Positions 11,907-23,101 of a DNA stretch of 64,000 nt are shown piece after piece. The translations under genes were made by a program, and so were the position numbers. The stretch covers positions 1 to 64,000 of the forward strand of contig JAMZAV010003140.1 in NCBI GenBank assembly GCA_024449915.1, in the 5' to 3' direction. The notes under the pieces are model-generated. The model worked only from the letters and a program-made list of their open reading frames with translations, did not search any database and was not told the origin of the DNA. How positions within the stretch are numbered: the stretch's first letter is position 1; every line of letters begins with the position of its first letter. The stretch is from Sweltsa coloradensis. Lineage: Eukaryota; Arthropoda; Insecta; Plecoptera; Chloroperlidae.

Positions 11907-13938
11907 ATGGCTGAGAAGATGAACCATGACGCTCCCTCAGTGCGGAGCCTGGATACTGGCTATTGGGTCAGATCCTCCCTGTTTTGGGCCGAGCATTCTG
12001 TCCTATCTTGGAGACGAAACGTCAAGCAGGTGGCTTGCGGCTACGACCACTCTGCATAGTCTGCAACATCGTGAAAAGTCCCCTTCACCTTCCGGAAAGA
12101 CCCAGACAAAACGGATGGATGGAGGTCGATCGTACCGAATCATGATGGCGAAACTGTGTATTCCCGCTCTCCACCGTAAGAGTTTACTCAGGTGCTTTGT
12201 TGAAAACAACCACCTTTTTCCTCCTCTGATAAGGGGGAACTCTATCTTGTGGAGTGAATACTTCGGTCACTGGGCCTCGGTCATACTGATAGAATCCACT
12301 TTCCCAGTGCTGGTGCAGGGTGCCTCGCATCAAGAAGGTGGCAGCTGGAAGATCACACGGGGAGGACTAAGAGGGTATAGAGGAGGGTGAAGTTGCACTT
12401 GCTTACAGCGGTGGAGGTGTGGTGACGGGTTCAGACATGGACAATTCGGTCTTGGTGGAGCTTGCCAAATCCAATCCTCATTGCATTGCTGTGCCAAATA
12501 TTCCGAAGTCCAATTGTTGACATAGCAGGTGGTAGTAGCCATAACAGCTCTGTCTTTTTCTGCATCCTCGGATCATCTATGACCGGAAGTAATCACTTGG
12601 TCAACTAGATAGAAACAAACAGTATGTTTAACAAAACGTATTCAGCTTTGACCAGTATCGGTGCCATCGTCAGCGTAGTGGCCGTGTCCTGCGGTTACTT
12701 CACAACGGGGCCTCAGAGCCAGATGGTAACAAGTCCTGGGCTTTGGTCATAATAACTTTGGGGGGGGACAGTTGGGCACCGGGACACGGCTGACAGAACG
12801 ATTCCACTCAAATGTCCGTTCTTGAGAACTGACACCATTACCCAGGTTATTGCCGGAATGACAACACGCCCTGTTTGACGGACCCAAGGTATGTGCTGGT
12901 CTTGGCAGTGAGAAGTGGCAACTGGGTCAGGGGAAAAGGAAAATATCTTAGGGCAACTCTGCTTCCAAAGTCACCATACTTGCTGTAAAACGATGGATTT
13001 TCTTCGATGTGATTCTTTGATGTGGTTGCACGGGAAAACATTTTTACACATCGCAACCCCAATGTGGTGCTACCCGTCAGGATGACAAGGCAAGGGAGGC
13101 ATGAACTTGCGTGGAGAGTGATTTCGCGAGATCATTAGAATGCCCCGTCTGGCTAAAGGTGATGTGTGCCCCGCCATCCACCAGTGTGTAAAAGGGCACA
13201 GCCTTGTTAACACTTGTAGGAATCCACCCATTAACAACAGTTTTGCCCCTTGTGCCAGGAGATCTTTGGTGAAGTAAGGAATCTCGGCTTTGGAGAGCTG
13301 ACTTCTGATATTCATCTACGCCTGCTCTGAATGCCTACTGCGGTTTTGCGTGCCTGTGATTAGAGAGGCACTCCGCGTCTGCCCCAATCGCAAATACGTT
13401 GCCCTTTAAGAGCAATCTGTGTTGGAGTGGCCGGCCTGACACGATGCTGGCGCACACGTCCTCTGCTGCATCCAGACACTACTGGGGAGAGAACCTACCC
13501 CACCTGTTTTCTTCACTCTACTTCGACGACCTCGTGCACACTAATTTTTCTGGCGGCTCACAACAGTTTCACTCTACATCGCAGTTCAAACAGGCACGTG
13601 CGAGTTCAGGCGATCGTTAGATTCCCATCGGCTCTCCAGAGGATAAAGACAAGTTTCCCGTTTTGAATTACATTTTTATCTGACAATAATGACAAACTTG
13701 TAATTCTAAAAATATTTGTGGGCCGACATTGAAAGTTTTGAGAGGCCTTCAATCCTCCACTGCGTCTTGATGAAGCCCGTCATCAACAAATTTCTTCAAC
13801 GTGACAGTTTGGTAGTCAGGCATCTATCCTACAAGTAAGGCTTGTGACCTTGTTGATCGAATCATTGCCTTGTTTTGATATGGTTTTGGTACTGTATTGG
13901 ATCCACACATCTTCATGTACACTATCATCAATAGGTAG
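11907..13938 (+). pseudogene. Broken RCC1-RING-SIAH paralog
   Basis: This stretch aligns end to end with the intact gene at 23102-25108, from ATGGCTGAG to the TAG after the final ATCATCAATAGG stretch. The reading frame is lost many times by small insertions and deletions starting within the first few codons. Recognisable segments of RCC1 repeats, RING, zinc fingers and substrate-binding domain appear in shifting frames. One RING cysteine codon (CPVC in the intact copies) reads TGG (Trp) near 13150. Substitutions are few relative to indels, and flanking non-coding sequence shows the same pattern against units B and C. This could be a recent pseudogene, but unpolished long-read consensus over a real gene is an equally good explanation. 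If expressed as written it would give no ligase. Confidence 0.8.
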
Positions 13939-16900
13939 GGGTTCCAGGGATTAGCGTTTTGCCATAAAACTACTTTTAATAGAAATGAATAAAACATATG
14001 ATGCTCAGTTTTTTAGATGAAGTTTGACACCAATTTTATCAAATTCCTGATGTGCTATAATATAATGCTACATAAAACTATTTTCCTGATTTCCCGCTCA
14101 TAAAAGCGATATAACACTATTCTGTCTTTTCACGCTAAATTTCATGAAATTTAGCTAGTTTTCCACTATATTTTATTATGTTTGCGATTCGACAAAGTTA
14201 AAAAATCCAGAAACAAGCCAAATAACTATGTGCATTTGTATGTAGTGGTAAATAGGGCCATAAAACTAATTTTGGCTTTCATAAAACTAATTTACGTTTT
14301 TATAAACTATTTTCCTGGACCCCTATCTATAGGCTATTACAGTGGAGAAAGTACTTTAGTTGTCAATGATGTGTTAGACTTGTAACTCAAGTGCTAAGAG
14401 TTACGCTACAAATTTTGTTATGTATTAATGATTTTCTCTTTTGAACTTAGCAAATGGCGCGAAAACACGTTTTTATTAGGCCTACTTACAATACCTATTA
14501 CAAGGCCTTACCCTAATAATATCACCACCGGTTGTAATTTTGTAGATTTAATATGTGGTCACGAATTTGAATTGCTAAGGCATTTGTTGCCTACATTGTG
14601 ATTCTAATACTACTTGAACAGATCAAGTATCTTTTATTTGTTATTTTATTTGGTATAGGCGTGTTACACTGACAGGTAAGCTAGACAGAAAATACGTTTT
14701 TTTTTATGTATGTTCATTGTTATGACCGTGGGGGCTGGATCCTTCCAGCTCCGCTGTGTCCTTCACCTGTCTCTTATCTGAGGTGCATTATAAGTCAGAG
14801 GTGCGTGTATATAGCATTTTCCCAGTGTCATTTTAGCGTTTTTTAGCATCTATTTTTTTGGCTAAGTTCAACACCTTGTGTCGAAATTTTTCAAATTTTT
14901 ATTTTTTAAATTTTGTCATCAAGGTTGATTAATATCAATGATAACAGATGTGTATTGACAATTAATAGGATACATGGAATATAAACTAAATGAAACTCTG
15001 AAAACCTTATTTTTTTGTGAAAAATAGCGCTTTTGTAGCATCTATTCACAAAACCGCCATTTTCACGTCCTCTAATTAGAAGTTATAACCTAACGGTTGA
15101 CACACCCTTAAAAATATCAACATTTTGTTTTTGTGACTAAATTAATAAAAACAACATATGATTGTCAGAATTTACAGTTTGGCATTAGGTATCATGTGTA
15201 TGAGCCTCGTGTGTAGTCATGTGTATCTTCATACCTCGCTGTCGCCGGAACCAGATTGCGTAGACATTTGTCAGTTGATTTTAAAAACCCCACACAACTA
15301 TGCATTTGTGCTGGGCTCGTATTTCAAACGTGACTGTGTAGGTAAAGAAACAGTTTTGTCTTAAATTTTGTTGGTGGACACACAGCATGTTGCGTGGTCG
15401 CTCCTGAATATTACTTGTCAATGGGGTTTCAGAACTCTTTGTTCAGTTTTATCGTTTGTTTAGTTACTGAAGCAGATTTCAAGAACTTAATGTGTCATTA
15501 GAGCCAATAACTTAAACGTGTGTTTACATATTGTATATTCATGTCGATATGTTAAAACAGTAGCTATTATCATGTTGTACCATTTGAGAATGTTCACATG
15601 CTCTTTTTAATAACAATAATGTAACATTACGGTTGCTTTTAGTTTCCCTTCTTAATTATGAATATTTCGAATATAAATCCAGCTCCTAAAAAGGTTACAA
15701 AAGTCGAGCTTCCAAAGTTATTCAATTCGTTTATCTGTCAATAAAAGATCATAACTGTTGTAAATGCTCATTGTTGTTGAACTATTAATTGATTTGAACG
15801 TTGGATTTTGTGTATTGGTTGATGAACTTTGATTGTATAAATGTACCCTACCATTGTTTGTTCCACAATTTTTAATGCATGTGTATAAATACGTACAACG
15901 TTGGCTTTATTTGGAAGCAGAACTTTAAACTAATTTCAACACTATATTTATATTATACTTAATATTTGATGATGTTTACTAAAATGTCAACAAAATAATC
16001 ATGTTATGAGTAATTATAGGGGTTACCTTCTGGCTGCCTGTGATATCGTGGTATTGTACTAACATAAGTTTGAAATGTATTTTTTCTTTGTATACAGCAG
16101 CATAGATATTAGATTGTCAAACAATAATTTTAATACGTTCTTTAATTGTTTTACGGATCATTTAATCTTGTGTTTCGATAACTTACACATAGTAAACAAT
16201 TTGACAAAATGTACTTTTGCCTTATAGTTTGAGTTTTTAAATAAATAATTATTGTGATTTTGGCATAAATCTTTTAACTTTTCCAGAATGACAAAACGTG
16301 GTGTTTGACAAATTTGTAATTATATCAATAATAAAGTCTTGGAAATTTAAAATTTCTTAACTCTGTTTTTGAAATGCAAATCATTTTACAATTCCTCGGA
16401 ATTTTCATGTTTTCCTTCAAAGAGAGATGGGTGGTCTAGCCTAAATCCGATTAGCAACGAGCTTTACAATTACGATCGAACCACTCTATACCAATACAAC
16501 GTGACCCAGAACATCGTGCAGCAAAACATTGCTCCTTTATGTCCCGTCATTCAGGTCATGATGTGATAAGGTTACTCTCAGTGTTTCCTATCAGAATGAT
16601 CCATTGTAGCATGTGTGAGTGTAAAACCTTTTACTCCCAAAGTACCAGACCATAATAAATTTTAAAAAGCGTGTATGTATATTAAAGATTGAATGATTTT
16701 CTGCTTTTTTGCTAAATTGTTAAAAACCATTCTATTTCTCATCCCCGTCGGTGTAGTTGATTAAATGGAATCAACTCAGAAACTAAAAAATGCTCCACCC
16801 TCTAAATTCGATTTCTTAATTCAGGATCCGATTTTCATTTAAACCATTCCCCTAGTTCAACATTGTGTTTCCTATTTTTACAATAGAACCATCATATAAT

Positions 16901-18989
16901 GATAGAAAGTGTCTGTGACAAGTGTTTGGAAGATTACGGAAGATAAAAAATTGAATGAACACCGCTTAAAACGAATTCTCACTTTAAATTTTTAATACAA
17001 CTGTTTAGTTTATTAACTTTAGAATTAAAAATCAGTTTTATTATCGCAACATGACAAAAACTTTCCTCTTTGACACACAGGTTGTCATTTGTGTTAGCTT
17101 CCTTTTTTACAGGTGAGAAGTTTCCCAACTGTGCCCGTATTGGACATCCATATAATAAAATGTTTATTGGACCCTTCATTACCTTTAAATGCACGCATAT
17201 GGTAACGCATTCTAACGGAGATATTAACATGGCATAGTCTCATACCCGCCAATATTGTTCCGCCACCCTATAACTAAATAGAATGATGATGATAATAAAT
17301 AATAAACAACTCGTTTCCAACGAGGTCCGGTTTGAAGTGGTGTTCTTTTACACCGATATGGGAAAGTAAAAAAAAAATTTGCCAAAAATTAAAATATTAA
17401 ACGTTTCCTTCAAAATTCGAAAAAAAATAGACAACGCAGCTTAAAACCCAATTGCACAATTAACTTATTGAGTGGAAATTTAACAAAAAATAATTTGTGT
17501 GCCTTTTTGTAAGAAAAAAATACTAACGTGACCTTTTAATTTGTTGGACAGACTGTATCTGAATGTAGGAAATAGTTGCCATATTTTATGTATTTTTTAA
17601 TTATTAAAATTTAATAAAATATGATGGAACCAACAACTGAAATCCAGCCCAGTCCAGTTCATGGGTAGGTATTCCTCAACTCAATGCACAATGCTCAACA
17701 CAATGAGTAGGGAGGGATCCCTGTTTTTGGGAGTATGTTAATTTATTAATTATTGCAATTTTATAACGATTTTTTGATTTGGTAGACCCAATTGTGGTTT
17801 GTAATATTACTATTTCACATTTTACTTTTAACTGTAGTTTCTTGTGGGTATCGCATCTCGTATTAATAGATTTTATTTAGTTGTCCTCCTTGCCTACGAA
17901 TTTTTTTTAACTGAATAGGATGACGCTAAATATAATTAATAAATAAATAAATAAACAAATAAATAAAATGGCGATTCGATTAGAGTTATAAAAGTTTTTA
18001 TATCTTGATAAATGCCTAGTAATAAATTTGGATCAAAGACGGGTGAGATATTATGTATCATAACATAAATGTAGAAGTTTCATTAGCACTGTCGAACAGG
18101 GCGGATTTTCAAACTTCCATGCCATCTACTTACGTTCTGTTTTTTCATTTCTCACTGCGTTTCGCAAATGTCAGGCAACGAAGTGCCACGCAGCACCCCT
18201 TAAATCAGCGAACTGTTTACATCAACGACGTGAAAAAGAAATTTGTAGACTTACGACTCAGACTTCTCTGCCAAGAAATAATGACCATTTTTCCTTTGCC
18301 CTTCAACGCAGTATTATTATTAAGAGCCAATAATTTTGCTGGTTCAATAATTGTCGAACAATTATTGTTTCCATAACGAGATTTCTCGTAGTGAATGGTT
18401 GCCACTAGAGGTTATGTCCTTTCAACATCTATTGCTGGTTGTCATTAAGAACTCATTCGGCAAATCTTTAATTAAGATTAATTGGGCAACGTTATAGTCT
18501 GCGTGGTAACTGAAACAATTGTGCATTATGGTATAAGAGGTCTCAATTTTGTAATGCTGTACACACCGCACTTGTCATATTTAGGACCGGGAGTACATTC
18601 GTTTCTCAATCCTTTACTTATTCGTTCCATCTTTAAAACTGCGTCCCTAGGGTATAGGACACACATTGCGACGGAATCTTGCATGTGGCACCATTTTTTC
18701 AGGAAATTGACCACATAAGGAACTCAAATTGGAATCAGAATTAGATTTTCGTTTTTTCAATGCCGTAATTGCAATTTTTACGCTTTTAAGGCATTTTGGT
18801 TACGAAATATCATGTTCCAACGATAGCTTATAGTTATTGACTGTTATAAAATGTACGTTTTTTTTCAGGATCTTAAATTCTGGCACACAAAATTGAACAT
18901 ATATTACTGTATACGTACGTTTAAAGACAAGACTTAATCAAGACAACTGGTTATGGCGAAGGGTGTGGGGGGGGAGGAAAGCAATGATC
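13939..18989. other. 3' flank of unit A gene copy, no further gene
   Basis: Collinear with 25109-29990 of unit B. An AATAAA-type polyadenylation motif lies at 13987-13992, just downstream of the stop. Short open frames in this stretch are not preserved in unit B. An AAATAAATAAATA microsatellite lies near 17937-17970. Confidence 0.55.
15234..15262 (+). other. Conserved non-coding block, unit A copy
   Basis: Twenty-nine bases containing TCGCCGGAACCAGATTGCGTA. They match 26381-26409 exactly and differ from 42640-42668 at one position, although the surrounding sequence of unit C is heavily diverged. It lies about 1.3 kb past the stop codon (0.6 kb in unit C). Confidence 0.6.
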
Positions 18990-18995
18990 GATCGA

Positions 18996-19236
18996 ATGAT
19001 TGATTAATTTAATTTAGGTCTTTATTAAGGCAGGATTAAGGCTAGTAAAGCCTTATATTCCATCCAACCTGATTTTAGTGCTACATAATTAAACTACAAA
19101 AATAATTTAATTTAATTATAACAGCTTATCCTAGATATTAAAGTAAACAAAGATCCTTTCCATACTGTAAATGAAACTATATAAACAAAATACAGTCATG
19201 TATAAACTTACTAGAGGGGTTAGAGATACTCGAGGG
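18996..19236. mobile_element. Unit A-specific insertion
   Basis: Unit B reads directly from the GATAGAATGA block into GGGGGTTGTAGAAAAG, whereas unit A has about 240 extra bases here. Read on the minus strand, the insertion ends in an AATAAAGACC-like sequence, suggesting a retroposon tail. No target duplication could be defined. Confidence 0.45.
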
Positions 19237-19559
19237 GGTAGTTGAAAAGAAAATAGTTGTACCACCAAATATACATACACAAATACGAAAGTAAGCCTTA
19301 CAGTACCGTAATAGTTGCTTTTTGTTTCACTAGTTGTCTTATATTATTAAAGGACTTCTGACCTCTTAACACTTAATTTGTAGAAATTTCCAAAGTGCAT
19401 TGTGAGACTACTTTGATTTACCACAATTGGCATCTAAGTGTGAAATTAGGGATGCAGAATGTGTTTTTGTACATAGTTGGTGCAAAATTAACTTTGTCCG
19501 TATTGGCAATTAATGTCTAGCTCTAGTATTCAGAGTCAGGAATCAAACACAAGATTTTT

Positions 19560-19680
19560 TGTAACGGAACGGAACGGATCGGGAAACACTCCCGAAGGTG
19601 TAATTGATATTATGGAAATCAAACCAAAAATTACAAATCCATCTCAGCGGGGTTATCGAACCCCGGCTTGAAATAAATAC
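19560..19680 (-). repeat. tRNA-derived SINE, family 1 (unit A copy)
   Basis: On the minus strand the B-box-like GGGTTCGATAACCCC is followed by GATGGATTTGTAATTTTTGG and a CGGGAGTGTTTCCCGATCC-like stretch. The matching copy in unit B is 30490-30600. Relatives lie at 30797-30985 and 31100-31165. Confidence 0.6.
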
Positions 19681-19809
19681 AATGTTCCATTTAATTACCT
19701 AAAGGTTCAACCAAAAAATTTCTTTGCCGGTTCCCCCGTCCTTTTGTGAACAAAAGGAGTAGATTAGGGTGGCCCCTTTTCAATAAAGACTGGATCAGTA
19801 CGCAGCAAA

Positions 19810-20665
19810 ACTACAATCAAATGCTATGTTGCAATATTTGTATGCTTTGCAGTAAAAGCTGTACACTTGGAACTAGTGAGTAATTTAACGACTGAAGCCT
19901 TTATAGCAGCGTTAAGAAGGTTTACAGCCAGAAGAGGCAAGTGTCTACACATTTACAGTGACAATGCTACGAAACTTTGTGGGCTCAAACCGTAAGCTTC
20001 AAGAGTTGCGTAGGCTGTTCCTTACCGAATCGTTTGCGATCAGATCAAGGAATATGCTGCTAAAGAACAATTTACGTGGCACTTCATTCCGCCCAGTGCA
20101 CCACACTTGGTGGTCTCTGGGAAGCTGCAGTGAAGTCCATGAAATTTCATTTGAAAACGTGTGGTAGGGACGGCTACACTGACGTTTGAAGAATTAGCTA
20201 CTCTACTTTCTCAAATTGAAGCATGTATGAATTCCCGTCCTCTTACCGTTTTGTCAAACGATCCTAATGATCCCAACGTTTTAAGTCCAGGTCATTTTTC
20301 AATAGGCGCTCCATTAATAAGCCTACCTGAGCCAGACTTGCTTAAACACGTCGACAATCAACCAGTTATCACGTTGGCAACGAGTCCAACATATGCACCA
20401 GCAGTTGTGGAAAATGTGGTCAAGGGACTACCTCAACGGACTCCAGCAACGGCAGAAATGGTCTACTTCCCAAAACAACCTACAACCGGGAATGGTGTGC
20501 CTTGTCGAGATGATCGTCTGCCTCCTCTCCAATGGAAACTGGGTGGTCGTAGAAAGCATCAGCCCAGGGAGTGATGGGCTAGTTCGAGTTGTCAAACATA
20601 CGATTAGTGTCGCAACGTGATGAAGAGACAATTCGTCATTTAATTCCTCTCCCTACTCAATGTTT
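19810..20665 (+). mobile_element. BEL/Pao retrotransposon, 3' pol fragment (integrase region), broken
   Basis: The conceptual translation contains the hallmark KAVHLELV and YSDNATN blocks of a BEL/Pao integrase core. A frameshift lies near 19968, followed by an ACMNSRPLT block and a GSDGLVRVV block that are typical of the integrase C-terminus in this superfamily. The longest single open piece is 20161-20574. The reading frame shifts several times and no gag, protease or reverse transcriptase is present upstream, so this is a dead 5'-truncated copy. It sits exactly at the junction between units A and B. Confidence 0.85.
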
Positions 20666-20710
20666 ATGTAATACTTCTTTGTATTTTGATCTCCAATCAA
20701 CGGGGGGAGT

Positions 20711-20894
20711 TATGTTTGAGTTTAGAAGGCATAATATTATTATGCATTGTGAGGGCTGTGGCCTCACATCATGTTTTGTTATTAGATGTGTTTTATAGTA
20801 GTCACTAGCAACGAACGAGTTGAAATGGATGTGAAATGAGTGTACTATGTTTGAAAGTAAAGTAATTCAAATAAATAAATATACAGTCCACATT
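20711..20894 (+). repeat. Candidate 3' LTR of the BEL/Pao fragment
   Basis: A purine-rich CGGGGGGAG (polypurine-tract-like) near 20701-20709 follows the end of pol and is followed by a TGTTTGAG start. The segment ends around an ACAGTCCACA before unit B begins. No second LTR exists in the window to confirm the boundaries. Confidence 0.4.
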
Positions 20895-22104
20895 TAAAAA
20901 AGCTACCAGTTTTAATCAGTAAACCTATAAAATATAGAAAATAAGTAAATAAATATACACTTCAATGAATTAATATAAAAATGAATCAATAAAAAGAAAC
21001 TGTAGAATTATCTTTGTTATGCAAAAACATGTGTGCTTAGGGCAGATTTAAAAGAGTCTAATGAGCGAATCTCTACATGCCTAGCCTACATGGTAGGCAG
21101 AGGCAACATACACATAAATAGCTTCAGATAGTTTCCTCCGTAATGTACCTTCAGTTGACTGAAATTGCCTTGCACTATGAGGCAAGGCCCAAGTGTTTGA
21201 TTTAGCGAGCCTGCAGGCATGCTTCTATGTTTAAAAGGCCAAGATTATCATAGCTACGGATAAACATCTAATAAGGCGGCATAGTGTGTGTATTGAAATT
21301 GCATCAAGTACCGCATAAATATATCAAACGGAGCTTGACAAGATGTTCACAAGATATTGTCAGGATAGTAACAAGAACTTGTCATGATCTTGACAAGAAT
21401 AATTAATACAAGTATGTATATTTCAATCTTGCCAAGATATTGCAAGAATTTTGCAAAAAATTTCACCAGGGAATACAGTTTCATTATAGGGGCCTACATA
21501 ATAATATAGAAAACATATAATACAGTGCAACACCTAAATTGACTGTTGTTACGCATGGGAATGGGATAGTGTGTGATTTTGATTTTCAGTTTGATACAAC
21601 GTATGCTAAAGTGGTTCCAACGAAAGAATACAGCTAGCTCGAAATTGATTTCCCAACAAAACAACTTTGTCAACTCTATTCACGCTAGCTCAGCGTGGAT
21701 CAGCACACGGAGGATCTCGGTGATCTAGCACAGATAATTTTTGCTTGTGTTTTGCTCTTTCATACACAAAGGCGACATTCTTTTTACCGCGCATTCATAC
21801 TACCCGCACCACTACCAAGCATCTGCATTCTTTCGTTGGAGTGAGTATATCGGTTCTGCTGCCTTGAGACTTGCGGATTGGTATAAAGATTTGCAGACCT
21901 AGCCCTATTTATAATTTTGTTTGCAAAATTAATACAATGTCGATAATGTTGAAATTTGTGTCCATGGGTTTTTCTCTTTTTGACTCACGATATAAATTAG
22001 ACGATAAGATAAACTATTTATTTAATGATTAATTATTGTAACACGTGGTTAAATGAATCAGTGTGTGATAAGCTGTAGAAGATTATTTGATGGTTTAAGT
22101 GTGC

Positions 22105-22265
22105 ATGCTATTCGAGACGATGAGTGGTGTTAGATGACGATGAAGAACGATATCAAAATAAACATTCCTTATGTATGCGGGATTCGAATTCACTTTCTCG
22201 AAGATTGATTCATACCACCATCCCCCTAATCGTATGTGAAACCGCGGACGGCTATGTAAGCTGTA
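22105..22265 (-). repeat. tRNA-derived SINE, family 2 (unit B copy)
   Basis: Same insertion as 10940-11095. The minus strand shows GAATTCGAATCCCGC (B-box-like) and a CCGCGGTTTCACATACG A-box-like block. Confidence 0.55.
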
Positions 22266-23098
22266 GAACAAAGTAATCTTAAACAGTTAATAAATGTTGC
22301 AAAAACAACAATCAATGATACCATCAAATATAAATTTATTAGATTTTTTCCTCCTAGTGATCATTGAATCTATAACATGGCCAAGTTCTAGTTAATGGGG
22401 GAAATGGGTGTGCAAAGCATCTAGAGGAAGGTTGTACTAAACAGGTTTGTTAGTAGCGCATATTACCGGAGCCACAGCCCACAGCAAGGCGGCAATTAAC
22501 CATGACCATGAAGGGTTGAAATTAGTGAACCAGGGAAAGGCCCCTTATCTTTCTTTAAACCTTTCATACACTGTTATATTATTAAAGATCTTTAGCTATG
22601 TACCTGGCGTGTTTTCGTAGTTTTGTTGTAAAAAATATGTTCACAGTAATGTAAAACATTACTGCGAAACATTAGGGCCTATCTGCTATATTTCAGCCGA
22701 AAAACATTAATTGCTTACTCAAATTTGTTTAAATTTCTTTAATTCGCGTTAAAAATTGTTCTCTGACTTGTGCGATAAATAACATTTTAAATTTAAATGC
22801 GTGCAAAATTTTTAACTGGGCGTAAATTTTCCATTTAGTCCAAACTTGGCAATCTAAAAAGCTGCCACATACATATTCGAAAATATGAATTGCACAAGAT
22901 CTCGACAGTGTCTTTGTGAGTAGACTGTGCACAAATATTCAGAAAACATTATTGTGGACTGGGTTTCATGTTAAATGCAAAGCCTTGTTTGAAAGATTCC
23001 TTCTTTTAGTGCATAAACATAATATAAGTTAACAAAAAATAAAAAAACAAAAAATAAAAAAAATCATTTTCTGTAAATATAACACCCATGTATCTTTC

Positions 23099-23100
23099 AG
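23099..23100 (+). other. Predicted 3' splice site of a 5' UTR intron
   Basis: The TATCTTTCAG context ends at 23100 and the start codon begins at 23102. The position is conserved in units A and C. The partner donor could not be identified with confidence. Confidence 0.55.
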
Positions 23101-23101
23101 A

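Larger units (their letters stand above)
9719..19700 (+). repeat. Segmental duplication unit A (~10 kb)
   Basis: Collinear with unit B (20923-30630) from an AAACCTATAA block through the gene copy to a minus-strand SINE at the far end. Unit A has a ~240-bp insertion at about 18996-19236 that B lacks. Differences are dominated by one- or two-base indels. Unit A also matches the more diverged unit C (35.7-43.3 kb) around the gene. Confidence 0.85.

Noticed and set aside
11926..12390. 154-codon open frame as a separate protein
   Set aside because: It is an out-of-frame reading of the broken RCC1-RING-SIAH copy.
15158..15364. 68-codon frame with a hydrophobic start as a small secreted protein
   Set aside because: The corresponding sequence in unit B has frame-breaking indels, so the frame is not conserved.
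18482..18718. 78-codon open frame in unit A as a gene
   Set aside because: The unit B counterpart is broken by indels and the peptide has no recognisable features.
20161..20574. 137-codon open frame as a host gene
   Set aside because: The peptide matches the integrase C-terminal region of BEL/Pao elements and is continuous with other frames of the same element upstream and downstream.
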